Source: Bacillus oleivorans
Lineage (GTDB): Bacteria; Bacillota; Bacilli; Bacillales; JC228
Assembly: GCF_900207585.1 (NCBI RefSeq)
Contig: NZ_OAOP01000001.1
Location: 620,001-684,000 of the forward strand
DNA length: 64,000 nt
Direction: 5' to 3'
Shown: positions 17,757 to 26,458 of the stretch, piece by piece
Numbering within the stretch: the first letter of the stretch is position 1
How the letters are laid out: the number at the start of each line of letters is the position of its first letter
The notes under the pieces: generated by a model
What the model saw: only the letters and a program-made list of their open reading frames with translations
What the model was told of the DNA's origin: nothing
The model's database searches: none
Translations under genes and position numbers: made by a program

Positions 17757-18182
17757 TTAACCTCTTTCACAATACTCCTTCAAATTATCCAATTGTTTTC
17801 TCGCCAATCTTTTCATTAAACCGGAAAATAAGGTCCCCATCATTTTAGCAAAAAAACTTTTATACCGAACATCATAAAATTGAATCACATTCGTTGATGC
17901 ACCTTGTCCCTGAAGTTCATAGCCAATTCGCATATCAAAAGCATTAGAAATAAGCTTGTACGAAAAATAATGGGGAGCCTCAATTTTTTCAATGACGCCT
18001 TGATATGTTGTTTTTCTCTTACCTTCGATTTGATTTTGTATAAATTTTGTACCAGCGCGAACAGGTCCTTCCATATTGATCGATTGAATTTCATCCATCC
18101 AGTGCTCCCGGTGGCCAGCCTCAACGACCCGTTCAAACACTGATGCCTGATTTTTCTCAATCACGACTTGATTACGTATCAT
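17757..18182 (-). CDS. SRPBCC family protein
   Basis: A 141-residue START/Bet v1-like (polyketide cyclase/ligand-binding) protein. The pattern is an N-terminal strand (MIRNQVVIEKNQASVFERVV), the GHREHWMDEI helix, TYQGVIEKIEAPHYFSYKLI strands and a long C-terminal helix with basic residues. Such folds bind hydrophobic ligands; no reaction can be predicted. The ATG at 18182 is chosen because TTGGAGGAAACC precedes it; a longer frame to 18260 has no ribosome site. It lies downstream of the dnaN paralogue in the same direction. Confidence 0.75.
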   Translation of the reverse strand: MIRNQVVIEKNQASVFERVVEAGHREHWMDEIQSINMEGPVRAGTKFIQNQIEGKRKTTYQGVIEKIEAPHYFSYKLISNAFDMRIGYELQGQGASTNVIQFYDVRYKSFFAKMMGTLFSGLMKRLARKQLDNLKEYCERG

Positions 18183-18260
18183 CTTTGGTTTCCTCCAAAT
18201 TTTTAATACTTCTATTATACATATCAGGGGTCTAAAGTTTCTAGTTGGCGGGCAGACCAC

Positions 18261-19373
18261 TTAATAAGAACGAACAGGGAGGATGAGCTGTAAAACGGAT
18301 TCATCCTCAGGTGCAGTAATAATAATCGGTTTCATCGCCCCTGTAAAACGAACGGACACAACAGCACTGTCATGGGCTTTAAGCGCTTCAGCCATATAAC
18401 TTGCATTAAATGAAACCTGCGTCTCTTCACCGTCAATGGACTCGACTTCGATGTCCTCGGTGAGATCTCCAAATTCTGGGGAGTACGATGCAATTTGGAT
18501 GTCATTTATGGCATGATACATAAATTTAACCACATTGAAACTGCCTTCTTTTGCGAGAAGAGAAGCCCGTTTAATCGCTTGGGCAAAATGATGCGTGTTT
18601 ATTACCATTTCTGCTTTTTGATCTTTGGAGATAAATCTTGTAATATCCGGGTAGGCTCCTTCTAATAGCCGGGCATGGAAGCGGATATTCGATAATGAAA
18701 ATTGGACCTGATTTTGGCTGACAGACAATTCGACCAGTTCATTAGTGTCAGGCAGTAATGCGCGTAATTCGAGTAAGCTTTTACCGGGGACAACGATGTT
18801 AAAACCGCCCTGTCCTTCCACTGTAACCTTTTTTAACGCAAGCAAATGACTATCTGTCGCTGAACAAGTCAATATTCCTTCTGATAACCTCCAATTCACT
18901 CCGGTTAATATCGGCCGAGTCTCGGAAGCTGAAACCGCAAAAGCGGTTTGGCGAATGATCTGTTTCAGTAAGCTTGCAGAAAGAGACAGTTTTTCACGAG
19001 CCTCGATCGGTCGCAGTTTTGGATATTCTTCTGCATCTATGCCATTTAACTTAAATTCTGATTTTCCAGCCTGAATGATCGCCTTTTTACTGTTGAGCGA
19101 AATCGATATGGGCTCATCCGGCAGGTTTTTGATAATTTCATAAAACACCCTTGCATGGAGGGCTATTGCACCTTGTTCCTCAACACGTAATGATGAATCT
19201 TGAATATGTACCTCAATCGATATATTGGAGTCACTTCCCGCAAGCAGCAGACCTTTCGATGATACAGATAATTTTATACAGGTTAAAATCGGAATCGTCG
19301 TCCTTGATGAGACAGCGCGCAAGACACTCTGAACACCCTTTATTAATATCCCCTTCTCAATCGTAACCTTCAT
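18261..19373 (-). CDS. dnaN: DNA polymerase III beta subunit (sliding clamp), stand-alone paralogue
   Basis: A 370-residue clamp with the three-domain family pattern: AVSSRTTIPILTCIKL near the start, FKLNGIDAEEYP (about residue 107), SETRPILTGVNWRL (about residue 145) and the C-terminal FTGAMKPIIITAPEDES and LPVRSY. It is clearly related to replicative DnaN but diverged in many loops. No dnaA, recF or gyrB is nearby, so this is probably a second clamp gene; the main copy should be at oriC. A role in repair or specialised replication is inferred. GGGGGAG precedes the ATG. If the chromosome has only this copy, it would be the replicative clamp. Confidence 0.85.
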   Translation of the reverse strand: MKVTIEKGILIKGVQSVLRAVSSRTTIPILTCIKLSVSSKGLLLAGSDSNISIEVHIQDSSLRVEEQGAIALHARVFYEIIKNLPDEPISISLNSKKAIIQAGKSEFKLNGIDAEEYPKLRPIEAREKLSLSASLLKQIIRQTAFAVSASETRPILTGVNWRLSEGILTCSATDSHLLALKKVTVEGQGGFNIVVPGKSLLELRALLPDTNELVELSVSQNQVQFSLSNIRFHARLLEGAYPDITRFISKDQKAEMVINTHHFAQAIKRASLLAKEGSFNVVKFMYHAINDIQIASYSPEFGDLTEDIEVESIDGEETQVSFNASYMAEALKAHDSAVVSVRFTGAMKPIIITAPEDESVLQLILPVRSY

Positions 19374-19528
19374 AAAAACTCCCCCTTAAAAACTGCTTTC
19401 TTCCATTATAAACGAACATTTGTTCTTAGGGAGATTTTTTATCCAAAAATTGGTGCAGCCTAAAAATGTAACGAAATTCGACTTTTTACGTCTTATACTT
19501 ATAGAGCTCATGCCTGAGTTTGTGTTTT

Positions 19529-19537
19529 TGGTATAAT
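19529..19537 (+). promoter_or_regulatory. Extended -10 promoter of the LCP gene
   Basis: TGGTATAAT is an extended -10 sequence, 58 bases upstream of the start codon. No good -35 is visible, as is common with extended -10 promoters. Confidence 0.55.
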
Positions 19538-19595
19538 AAGAGAAAGCCAAAAAAATATAGTTTTTTCAAAAAGGCAAAATACAGAGGGTGCTATT

Positions 19596-20579
19596 ATGGA
19601 TATAAATCGAATTGATAAATTGCATAAACGGAAGAAGAAGCGCAAACGCTGGGTTGTCCTGTTTGTTGTCCTCCTCTTTTTGCTTGGCGGTGCTGGGATC
19701 ATGGCAGCTGAATTTTGGAGCAGCATCTATGAAACCCGTGAGCCAATTGATGAAGATTTAAAGAATGCTATAGAAAATAAGAAAAATGAGTTGGATCCTG
19801 ACAGCTTACTATTAAAAGATCGGAAAAAGGGCAATGGTCCATTTACCGTACTTCTCTTAGGTGTAGATACGTATGATGCGGAGCAGGGCAGGACCGATAC
19901 AATGATGGTCGCGATCGTGGATCCAAAGGATAACGAGGTGTCGCTCGTCTCAATACCGCGTGATATGCGGGTCGAAATTATCGGGCGCGGTGAATACGGT
20001 AAAATCAATAGTGCTTATGCATGGGGCGGTATCAATATGTCGATTGCTACCGTTGAGCACTTCTTAGAAATTCCGATTGATTACTATGCTACCGTTGATT
20101 TTAAAGGATTCCAAGCTTTAGTAGATGCCATAGGCGGAATTGAACTAAATGTGGAAAAAAGTATGACATTCTGGGATCGTTTAACGAAACAAAATGTTAG
20201 TTTCCAGGCAGGTCCACAAACCTTAAATGGTTTTGAAGCTCTTAATTATGCCAGATTCCGCGGCGATGCTGAAGGAGATTTCGGACGTAACCGCAGACAG
20301 CAGCAAGTCGTTTCAGCGATCCTTGATCAAACGATTGATTTGCGTAATGTAACAAACCTGACAGAAATCAGTGAAGCTCTAGGTGATAATGTTCGTACTG
20401 ACATTAGTTTTACAAAAATGGTCAGTTTAGCTGGAAGCCTGAAAATGTCCGGAGACGAAGTCGAATCAATCAAATATGATGCTTACCCAACCAATATTGG
20501 CGGAGCCTCATACGTCACGATTGACGACGCTGAGCTCGAGAGATTAAAAGGAATTTTAGAAGAAAAAATGAAGAATTAA
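19596..20579 (+). CDS. LCP (LytR-CpsA-Psr) family wall-polymer ligase
   Basis: A 327-residue protein with a basic N-terminus, one membrane segment (about residues 15-36) and an extracellular LCP domain. Conserved features are LLLGVDTYDAEQGRTDTMMV (about residues 85-104), SIPRDMRVEI with its catalytic-site arginine, GKINSAYAWGG, and the ALNYARFRGDAEGDFGRNRRQQ block near residue 210. These enzymes attach teichoic acid or other anionic polymers to peptidoglycan from lipid-linked precursors. AGAGGGTGC precedes the ATG. Which of TagT, TagU or TagV it matches cannot be decided. Confidence 0.92.
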   Translation: MDINRIDKLHKRKKKRKRWVVLFVVLLFLLGGAGIMAAEFWSSIYETREPIDEDLKNAIENKKNELDPDSLLLKDRKKGNGPFTVLLLGVDTYDAEQGRTDTMMVAIVDPKDNEVSLVSIPRDMRVEIIGRGEYGKINSAYAWGGINMSIATVEHFLEIPIDYYATVDFKGFQALVDAIGGIELNVEKSMTFWDRLTKQNVSFQAGPQTLNGFEALNYARFRGDAEGDFGRNRRQQQVVSAILDQTIDLRNVTNLTEISEALGDNVRTDISFTKMVSLAGSLKMSGDEVESIKYDAYPTNIGGASYVTIDDAELERLKGILEEKMKN

Positions 20580-20583
20580 GACT

Positions 20584-20619
20584 GTGGTGCTCCTGTTTGT
20601 GCGGGAGCACTATTTTTTA
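20584..20619 (+). terminator. Terminator after the LCP gene
   Basis: GTGCTCC and GGGAGCAC pair around TGTTTGTGC, followed by TATTTTTT. Confidence 0.85.
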
Positions 20620-20655
20620 AGGGGGACTGCCCCCCATTAATAAGGTGGTGAATGG

Positions 20656-21426
20656 ATGATTGAAATTCAGGCAACTCTTAATCAAGTCTGTCATGTATTT
20701 AAACAGCACTTACAGGATCAATTAACAGGAATCTATCTTCATGGTTCTTTGGCGATGGGTTGTTTTCATCCATTAACAAGTGATATAGATCTTTTAATAG
20801 TGGTTTCTGAGCCACTCTCATTTTCTGCTAAACAAGCGATTGTGCGAGAGTTAGTCTCCCTTACTCCTATTTACCCGGGAAAAGGGGTAGAGATGAGTAT
20901 TATTCTCGAGAAAGATGCAGCCGAACCGCTATATCCAATGCCCTTTGAACTGCATTATGGAACCGAATGGGGAGAGCGTTTTCTTCTGGACACGATGGAC
21001 TTGTGTGAGGGGGGAACAGACCCGGATTTGTCGGCTCATATAGCGGTAACGATTGAGCGGGGAAAATGTTTATATGGAAAAGCGATTTCGGACGTATTTG
21101 CTCCAATTTCAAGTGAGAATTATTGTAAATCGATTTATTATGATGTGAAGGATGCCAAGGATGGCATATTACAAGATCCGGTTTATACGATATTAAATCT
21201 TTGCAGAACCCTTCAATATGTGAGGGAAAGGAAAATCCTTTCTAAGAAGGAAGGGGGAGAGTGGGGGCTTACGAATCTTTCAGATCGAGATAAACCGCTT
21301 GTACAGTTAGCGTTGGGTGCTTATGGGAATGGGGTGAAGCATTTTACATATAATGATGAGCAGTTGCTGCGTTTTGCGGGGGATTTATTGGAGGAAATTA
21401 GCATTGGTATACAGGATATTAGATAA
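20656..21426 (+). CDS. Aminoglycoside nucleotidyltransferase-like protein (AadA/ANT family, DUF4111)
   Basis: A 256-residue nucleotidyltransferase. The pol-beta motif GSLAMGCFHPLTSDIDLLIV (about residues 30-49) holds the two metal-binding aspartates, and the C-terminal half with LNLCRTLQYVRERKILSKKEG matches the DUF4111 helical domain of ANT(9) and ANT(3'') enzymes. It could adenylylate spectinomycin or streptomycin, but many chromosomal homologues have no proven resistance role. Base composition is like the neighbours, so no sign of recent transfer. Confidence 0.82.
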   Translation: MIEIQATLNQVCHVFKQHLQDQLTGIYLHGSLAMGCFHPLTSDIDLLIVVSEPLSFSAKQAIVRELVSLTPIYPGKGVEMSIILEKDAAEPLYPMPFELHYGTEWGERFLLDTMDLCEGGTDPDLSAHIAVTIERGKCLYGKAISDVFAPISSENYCKSIYYDVKDAKDGILQDPVYTILNLCRTLQYVRERKILSKKEGGEWGLTNLSDRDKPLVQLALGAYGNGVKHFTYNDEQLLRFAGDLLEEISIGIQDIR

Positions 21427-21469
21427 GGGAAGGCTTTTTATCGGAAGTGAGTTCAGTTATTGAAGCGCT

Positions 21470-21670
21470 GAATTCGGTAAACTCGTGTTGAGTTCGTTTA
21501 AGTGGATGTCGAGTTCGGTAAACTCGTGTTGAGTTCGTTTAAGCGGTTGCTGAGTTCGGTAAAACTGTGCTGAGTTCGATTATACCAGAGCTGAGTTCGT
21601 TTAAACACGTGCCGAGTTCGGTTAAATGGGTCCGAGTTCGGTAAAACGAGTCTGAGTTCGGTTAAATCGG
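21470..21670 (+). repeat. Intergenic phased array, family C (copy 1)
   Basis: Ten direct units with the core GAGTTCGGTTAAA or GAGTTCGTTTAAA. AGTTC starts are at 21491, 21512, 21532, 21553, 21573, 21594, 21615, 21635 and 21655, alternating 20 and 21 bases, with a degenerate unit at about 21471. It lies between convergent genes. A second copy is at 22938-23140. Confidence 0.92.
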
Positions 21671-21713
21671 TACAATTTTCCTGAAAACAGGCTTAAAACT
21701 CGGTAATATCAAT

Positions 21714-21745
21714 AATCCCCCTTCAAAAAGAAGGGAGAGATTGAT
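21714..21745 (-). terminator. Terminator of the upstream-lying minus-strand gene
   Basis: On the minus strand CCCTTC and GAAGGG pair around TTTTT, followed by GGATTATT. The T tail is weak. Confidence 0.55.
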
Positions 21746-21755
21746 ATTTTACCCA

Positions 21756-22637
21756 TTAATATCCACTAGGTCTTACAAACTTCGTACTATTCGCCTCAAT
21801 ACCATAATAAATATCTTCTCTTCCGCTATAAAAAACATGTACATCTACATTGCCTTTTACCGATTGGTCAGAAGCAGGCATTTGGATCGTTTCAATAAAC
21901 TTATAATTATATCCGTATCCGCCGCTATTTAAATAATTTATATACTCCTCCGATGTAATGTTAATCGGTTCGTCTCTGTAGCTAACTGTCTCCCAATTAT
22001 CGATTTTCCAGGCTCCATCTAAATATTTGACCGTTATATAGCCGGTGTAACCGCCGTTTCCTAGTTCGTTTACAATGCTGATACTTTTAATGACAAATAG
22101 ATTTTCTTTTGATTCAATGATTTCAGATCGAACATTGAAATCCAAAGCTGGGATAGGTTGTCGCGTATCACAGTGGCAGTAAAAATCCATCAGGATATTT
22201 TGGAGGGTGCTATCGGAAAATTCCTCTGTTGCAAAGTTTAGAAAATATGGCTTGGCAATCGCATAATCAGGCTCAGTGTAATCTGGAAAGTACTCGCTAT
22301 CTTTAATCGATGTCCATTTGTAGTCTGTACCTAGTTGTTTAAATGTTTCTGTTAATCCCGTTAATAATTCATTTGTGATCTCTTTAGCCTGCATTTCATT
22401 GACGATTACGCCTGGTTCTTCAGAATTATTGCCAGCCGTTCCATCTTGCAGATCGGAGCTATCTTTATCTGGTGCTCCGTCTGTTTTCTCCTGGTCCTCC
22501 TTCGCCAAACCGCCATCTGCTGAATCGTGGGACTCTTCTCCATTGGCCAAATTTTCATTAGAAGAAAACATATAATAGCCAAGGCTAAGTATTATCGCAG
22601 CGATAGCGCCTGAGAGATAAATCCTCCATTTTTTCAA
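21756..22637 (-). CDS. Membrane-anchored protein of unknown function (tandem paralogue 1)
   Basis: About 293 residues: one N-terminal membrane segment (residues about 5-24), a low-complexity acidic linker (about 27-75), then a globular extracytoplasmic domain with PDYTEPDYAIAKPYFLNFAT, FYCHC and ELGNGGYTGYITVKYLDGAW as landmarks. The last part looks like an NTF2-like or immunity-type sheet. I do not recognise the family. The TTG at 22637 is chosen because AAGGGGGCAATTTAA precedes it exactly as in the paralogue at 23237-24145; longer frames lack a site. Both paralogues are followed by a terminator and a family C array. Confidence 0.72.
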   Translation of the reverse strand: MKKWRIYLSGAIAAIILSLGYYMFSSNENLANGEESHDSADGGLAKEDQEKTDGAPDKDSSDLQDGTAGNNSEEPGVIVNEMQAKEITNELLTGLTETFKQLGTDYKWTSIKDSEYFPDYTEPDYAIAKPYFLNFATEEFSDSTLQNILMDFYCHCDTRQPIPALDFNVRSEIIESKENLFVIKSISIVNELGNGGYTGYITVKYLDGAWKIDNWETVSYRDEPINITSEEYINYLNSGGYGYNYKFIETIQMPASDQSVKGNVDVHVFYSGREDIYYGIEANSTKFVRPSGY

Positions 22638-22937
22638 TTTAAATTGCCCCCTTAATATTGTTCTCCTGGAATTTGTATTCCACCTTTTCGTGAGCAAGAT
22701 GAAAACAATAACTGAGAAAAGAATGGTTACAGCTGGAATTGTGTTTCCATTAATAAAGACGATAATAATTAGAAAAAGTCGCGAATCAGATTATCCCAAA
22801 TTTAAAATAAGCCAATGGTACCAGGCTATAAAGTGGGTGCGGCTTAATGGGGATATGTCGGGAATATAGGCTGAAGATCCAGAATTTAGGGTAAAAGAGG
22901 GCATTGTACCAGAAGTGAGTGGAGCTATTAAGTTGCT

Positions 22938-23140
22938 AAGTTCGGTAAACACGAACTGAGTTCGTTTAAGTGGTGGCTGAGTTCGTTTAAACAGATGCGA
23001 GTTCGGTAAAGCAGTTGCTGAGTTCGGAAAACATGAGCTGAGTTCGATTAAACGAAAGCTGAGTTCGTTTAAACACGAACTGAGTTCGGTTAAATGGTCG
23101 CGAGTTCGGTAAAACGAGTTTGAGTTCGGAAAAATAGGTG
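22938..23140 (+). repeat. Intergenic phased array, family C (copy 2)
   Basis: Ten direct GAGTTCGGTAAA-type units; TTCG starts at 22941, 22961, 22982, 23002, 23023, 23043, 23064, 23085, 23105 and 23125, alternating 20 and 21 bases. It lies 3' of the second tandem paralogue as copy 1 lies 3' of the first, so array and gene may have duplicated together. The stretch 22638-22937 before it holds nothing else that I can identify. Confidence 0.92.
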
Positions 23141-23175
23141 CCCGTATTCCTGAAACCGGGTTAGAATTTAGTATT

Positions 23176-23211
23176 TATAAAAAATCCCCCTCCGAAAGAA
23201 GGGGGAGTTCA
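23176..23211 (-). terminator. Terminator of tandem paralogue 2
   Basis: On the minus strand CTCCCCCTTC is paired with GAAGG-type arm GGAGGGGGA around TTTC, followed by six T. Confidence 0.85.
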
Positions 23212-23236
23212 TAGTTCTCGATATTAAAAGTCTAAA

Positions 23237-24145
23237 TTACTGATACTTTTCTAAATCGCTTTCCGTAATACTCAAACTATAGCTGCTATTGGCGGCAATG
23301 CCAAAATAGTAATCATAGGTTTCGTTGTAGAATACATGGACATCAATTTCACCTTCAATGGCATTCTCATACATCGGTTCTCCATCGAAACCAATCACAC
23401 CCGTCATTTTGATCGTTTTTACAAATGTTAGTTTGTCATCAGCTTCATAATAGAGATCTCGATAGGATAGATATTCATCGGCAGTTAGGTTGATTGGTTC
23501 ATCGGAAAAGTTATTCCATTGCCAGTGATCTATTTTCCATTTTCCATCCTCATTTTTAACCGTTAGATATCCTGTTAATCCGCCGTTGCCCAGCTCATTC
23601 GCAATGCTAATTCCCTTAATCACAAACAGATTTTTATGCACCTCCAGAACTTCTGCCCTCACATCCAGGTGTAAATCCGGAATAAACAATTTATCACAGA
23701 AACAATAATATTCCATTAAAATACCCCGCAGTGTGCCAACAGTAAATTCTTCTGTTGCATAGTTTAACAGATGCGGTTTGGCTATCTCAAAATCTGGTTC
23801 TGTATACCCTGGTTGCTCCCAGTCATCTTGAACTGACGACCATTTATATTCCTCGCCTAAACGCCCAAATGTCTCTCTTAATCCCGATAATAAATCATGT
23901 GTGATCGTGATTGCTTGCGCCTCATCAACTAGTTCTCCCGGTCCCTCAGCGTTATCATCGCCAGTATTCCCCTCATCATCAGCTTGCGGATCCTCATTGA
24001 CGGCACCACCGCCGCCAACCAGGTCAGCAGGTTCTTCTCCGTTCGCATTATTTTCATTGTTATATGAAAAGATAAGATATCCGACACTGAGCACCATGAG
24101 AATGGTTGCTGAGATATAGACACCCCATTTACCCCATTTTTTCAA
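23237..24145 (-). CDS. Membrane-anchored protein of unknown function (tandem paralogue 2)
   Basis: About 302 residues with the same plan as the preceding gene: membrane segment, acidic linker, then the conserved domain (PGYTEPDFEIAKPHLLNYAT, EYYCFC, IANELGNGGLTGYLTV, DEPINLTADEYLSY). Clearly homologous over the whole domain but with many substitutions, so the duplication is not recent. Start: TTG at 24145 after AAGGGGGCTAATAA; both paralogues share this unusual ribosome site, TTG, and LKKW start. Possible roles include lipoprotein-like surface or immunity functions, but nothing supports a specific one. Confidence 0.72.
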   Translation of the reverse strand: MKKWGKWGVYISATILMVLSVGYLIFSYNNENNANGEEPADLVGGGGAVNEDPQADDEGNTGDDNAEGPGELVDEAQAITITHDLLSGLRETFGRLGEEYKWSSVQDDWEQPGYTEPDFEIAKPHLLNYATEEFTVGTLRGILMEYYCFCDKLFIPDLHLDVRAEVLEVHKNLFVIKGISIANELGNGGLTGYLTVKNEDGKWKIDHWQWNNFSDEPINLTADEYLSYRDLYYEADDKLTFVKTIKMTGVIGFDGEPMYENAIEGEIDVHVFYNETYDYYFGIAANSSYSLSITESDLEKYQ

Positions 24146-24372
24146 TTTATTAGCCCCCTTGAAACTTTCTTTTTGTTTTTTCTTTATGGTTTTAGTACGA
24201 TATTTCAATAAAGATAATTCCAGCTTTTTCTAAAATAAATATATCATTGCTGGCTGCACCAAGTTGCCTAAACCACCACCTAAGGCGTTAAATCTATCTT
24301 CCACTAATGAGACGCTCAAAAAATGAAAAAAGTTGCTAACAGACAAGCCTAAAATTTATGGGGGTAAAATCG

Positions 24373-25347
24373 ATGAAAATCAAAGGGATTCACCATGTTT
24401 CAGCGATTACGGCAAACGCCGAACGTAATTTTAAATTTTACACAGAAGCATTGGGAATGAGACTAGTTAAAAAAACGGTCAATCAAGATGATACATCGGT
24501 ATATCATTTGTTTTATGGGGATGAAAGGGGTAACCCGGGAACAGAGCTCACTTTTTTCGAAATCCCGATGGCAGCTGGGAATCATCCAGGGGTACATAGT
24601 ATTTCTTCAATCTCTCTAAGGGTTCCCAATGATAAAGCATTGACCTACTGGAAAGAACGATTTGAAAAGCTGCAAATAGCGCACGAGGAGATTAAAGAAA
24701 GAGCGGGACGGGCCACCCTTGCTTTTCAAGACTCTGAGGGACAACGCTTGGTTTTGGTATCCGATCAAAATAACAGGGGAGTTAAAGGCGGGGAGCCATG
24801 GGATCGAAGTCTGGTACCTGTAGAATATGGGATTCTTGGCTTGGGTCCTGTTCAGCTCACAGTTCCTTTAGCCGCGCCAACCCAGCAAGTGTTAGAGGAC
24901 CTGCTGGGCTTCCGCGAAGTTGGAACTTTTCCGGCTTATGAGGAAGGGCAACGCGATATTATCGTGTATGAGGCAGGCGAAGGGGGGACTGGCGGAGAAG
25001 TACATATTGAAGAAAGAACGGATCTTCCGCCTGAACGACTGGGCCGAGGCGGAGTCCACCATGTTGCCTTCCGCGTCGAGGATGAAGAGGAATTGCATCA
25101 ATGGATTGAAAAAGTAAAAACATCTCGATTACCGAACTCTGGTTTTGTTGAACGCTTTTATTTTAAATCCCTCTATTTTAGAGAGAGGAACCGAATTTTA
25201 TTTGAACTGGCGACAGATGGCCCCGGATTCGATACGGATGAAGACATTGAACATTTAGGAGAATCCTTGGCATTGCCGCCCTATTTAGAAGATCAAAGAA
25301 ATGTGATTGAGGCAAAGCTCAAACCGTTAAATACGAATAAATCTTAA
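24373..25347 (+). CDS. VOC family ring-cleaving dioxygenase (MhqO-like)
   Basis: A 324-residue tandem vicinal-oxygen-chelate enzyme. The first module starts IKGIHHVSAITANAERNFKF with a metal-binding His; the second contains GGVHHVAFRVEDEEELHQWI (about residues 220-240), and FELATDGPGFDTDED near the end carries the metal-binding Glu. The set fits Fe-dependent dioxygenases of the MhqA/MhqO/YkcA group that act on hydroquinone-like compounds. ATG 24373 is chosen because GGGGGT lies just upstream; the ATG at 24358 precedes that site. No MhqR regulator is next to it. The 227 bases upstream show no clear signal. Confidence 0.87.
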   Translation: MKIKGIHHVSAITANAERNFKFYTEALGMRLVKKTVNQDDTSVYHLFYGDERGNPGTELTFFEIPMAAGNHPGVHSISSISLRVPNDKALTYWKERFEKLQIAHEEIKERAGRATLAFQDSEGQRLVLVSDQNNRGVKGGEPWDRSLVPVEYGILGLGPVQLTVPLAAPTQQVLEDLLGFREVGTFPAYEEGQRDIIVYEAGEGGTGGEVHIEERTDLPPERLGRGGVHHVAFRVEDEEELHQWIEKVKTSRLPNSGFVERFYFKSLYFRERNRILFELATDGPGFDTDEDIEHLGESLALPPYLEDQRNVIEAKLKPLNTNKS

Positions 25348-25357
25348 GCAAAACAGT

Positions 25358-25388
25358 ACCTCATGGTATGCCCGTGAGGTTCTTTTCT
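25358..25388 (+). terminator. Probable terminator after the VOC gene
   Basis: ACCTCA and TGAGGT pair around a ten-base loop, followed by TCTTTTCT. The stem is short. Confidence 0.5.
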
Positions 25389-25542
25389 GTGTCAGTACCA
25401 AAATGACTAACAGGTTAAGCGAAAAAAATGTATAATTATGTTGCAAAATGTATAAAAATGAGGTAATTTAAAATAATGAATAGTTCTACTAGTTTAAGAA
25501 GTTAGTATAATCCAATTATTAAACAACAAGGGGGAAGAGAAC

Positions 25543-26364
25543 ATGAAGAAAAAACCATTCTTTTTACTGGCAATTATTTTAGGACTTATCTTCGTTTTGG
25601 CTGCTTGTGGAACCAGCACTAGTGAAGAAACTGCAACATCTGGGGAAACAGCTGGAACGGAACCATTACGTGTCGTTACAAATGCCGCATATGCGCCATT
25701 TGAGTACATGGAAGGCGATAAAATTGTCGGTTTTGATATTGATTTAATCAATGCCCTTGCAGAAGAAGCAGGGTATGAAATTGAAATTGAACATGTCGGC
25801 TGGGATCCTCTTTTCGTAGAAATCGAGTCTGAAAGAGCCGATTTAGCTATTGGTGCGATTACGATTAATGATGATCGCAAACAAACCTATGATTTTTCTC
25901 ATCCATACTTTTTATCAACGAATAAAATTTTAGTGCCAGAAGATAGCACGATTCAATCAGGAGAAGACTTGGTAGGCTTAACGGTTGCTGTGCAAGGCGG
26001 AACTACAGGGGATGCAGCCGTTGAAAAATTATTTGGAACCAATCATCAAGACATTAAAAAGTTTGAAGATAATAACTTAGCGATTCAAGAGCTGCTGCAA
26101 GGCGGAGCAGAAGCCGTTGTTGCGGATAACACGGTAGTAGAAGAGTATGTTAAAAACAATCCTGATCAAAAATTAAAAGTGGTAGAGGATAGCAGCAGTT
26201 TTGAACAAGAATTCTACGGATTCATGTTCCCGAAAGGAAGCGAATTAAAAGCAGATTTCGACGAAGCTCTCAATACTCTTTTTGAAAATGGCACATATGC
26301 TGAAATTTATGAGGAATGGTTTGGAGTAGAACCGGATCTAGAAACGATTAAAGCTCAGCAATAA
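25543..26364 (+). CDS. Amino-acid ABC transporter substrate-binding lipoprotein
   Basis: A 273-residue lipoprotein: signal peptide with lipobox LAAC (Cys at about residue 22), then a family 3 periplasmic-binding fold (EPLRVVTNAAYAPFEYMEGD, GFDIDLINALAEEAG, a ligand-contacting DFSHPYF and QGGTTGDAAVEKL). It resembles polar or basic amino-acid binders such as ArtP and GlnH. No permease or ATPase gene is adjacent and a terminator follows at once, so it is an orphan that must use components encoded elsewhere. GGGGGAAGAG precedes the ATG; a TATAAT at 25506 may be its -10. Confidence 0.9.
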   Translation: MKKKPFFLLAIILGLIFVLAACGTSTSEETATSGETAGTEPLRVVTNAAYAPFEYMEGDKIVGFDIDLINALAEEAGYEIEIEHVGWDPLFVEIESERADLAIGAITINDDRKQTYDFSHPYFLSTNKILVPEDSTIQSGEDLVGLTVAVQGGTTGDAAVEKLFGTNHQDIKKFEDNNLAIQELLQGGAEAVVADNTVVEEYVKNNPDQKLKVVEDSSSFEQEFYGFMFPKGSELKADFDEALNTLFENGTYAEIYEEWFGVEPDLETIKAQQ

Positions 26365-26387
26365 GGGGCCATTCAAGGAATAAAAGA

Positions 26388-26421
26388 ATGCGTAACTTTC
26401 CGTCGAAAGTTACGCATTTTT
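26388..26421. terminator. Terminator, probably bidirectional
   Basis: GCGTAACTTTC and GAAAGTTACGC form eleven base pairs around CGTC, followed by ATTTTT on plus and ATTCTTTTATT on minus. It separates two convergent genes. Confidence 0.88.
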
Positions 26422-26458
26422 CTGTAAAAAACCTCCTAGGAGCTTGTCTCATTAAAAG

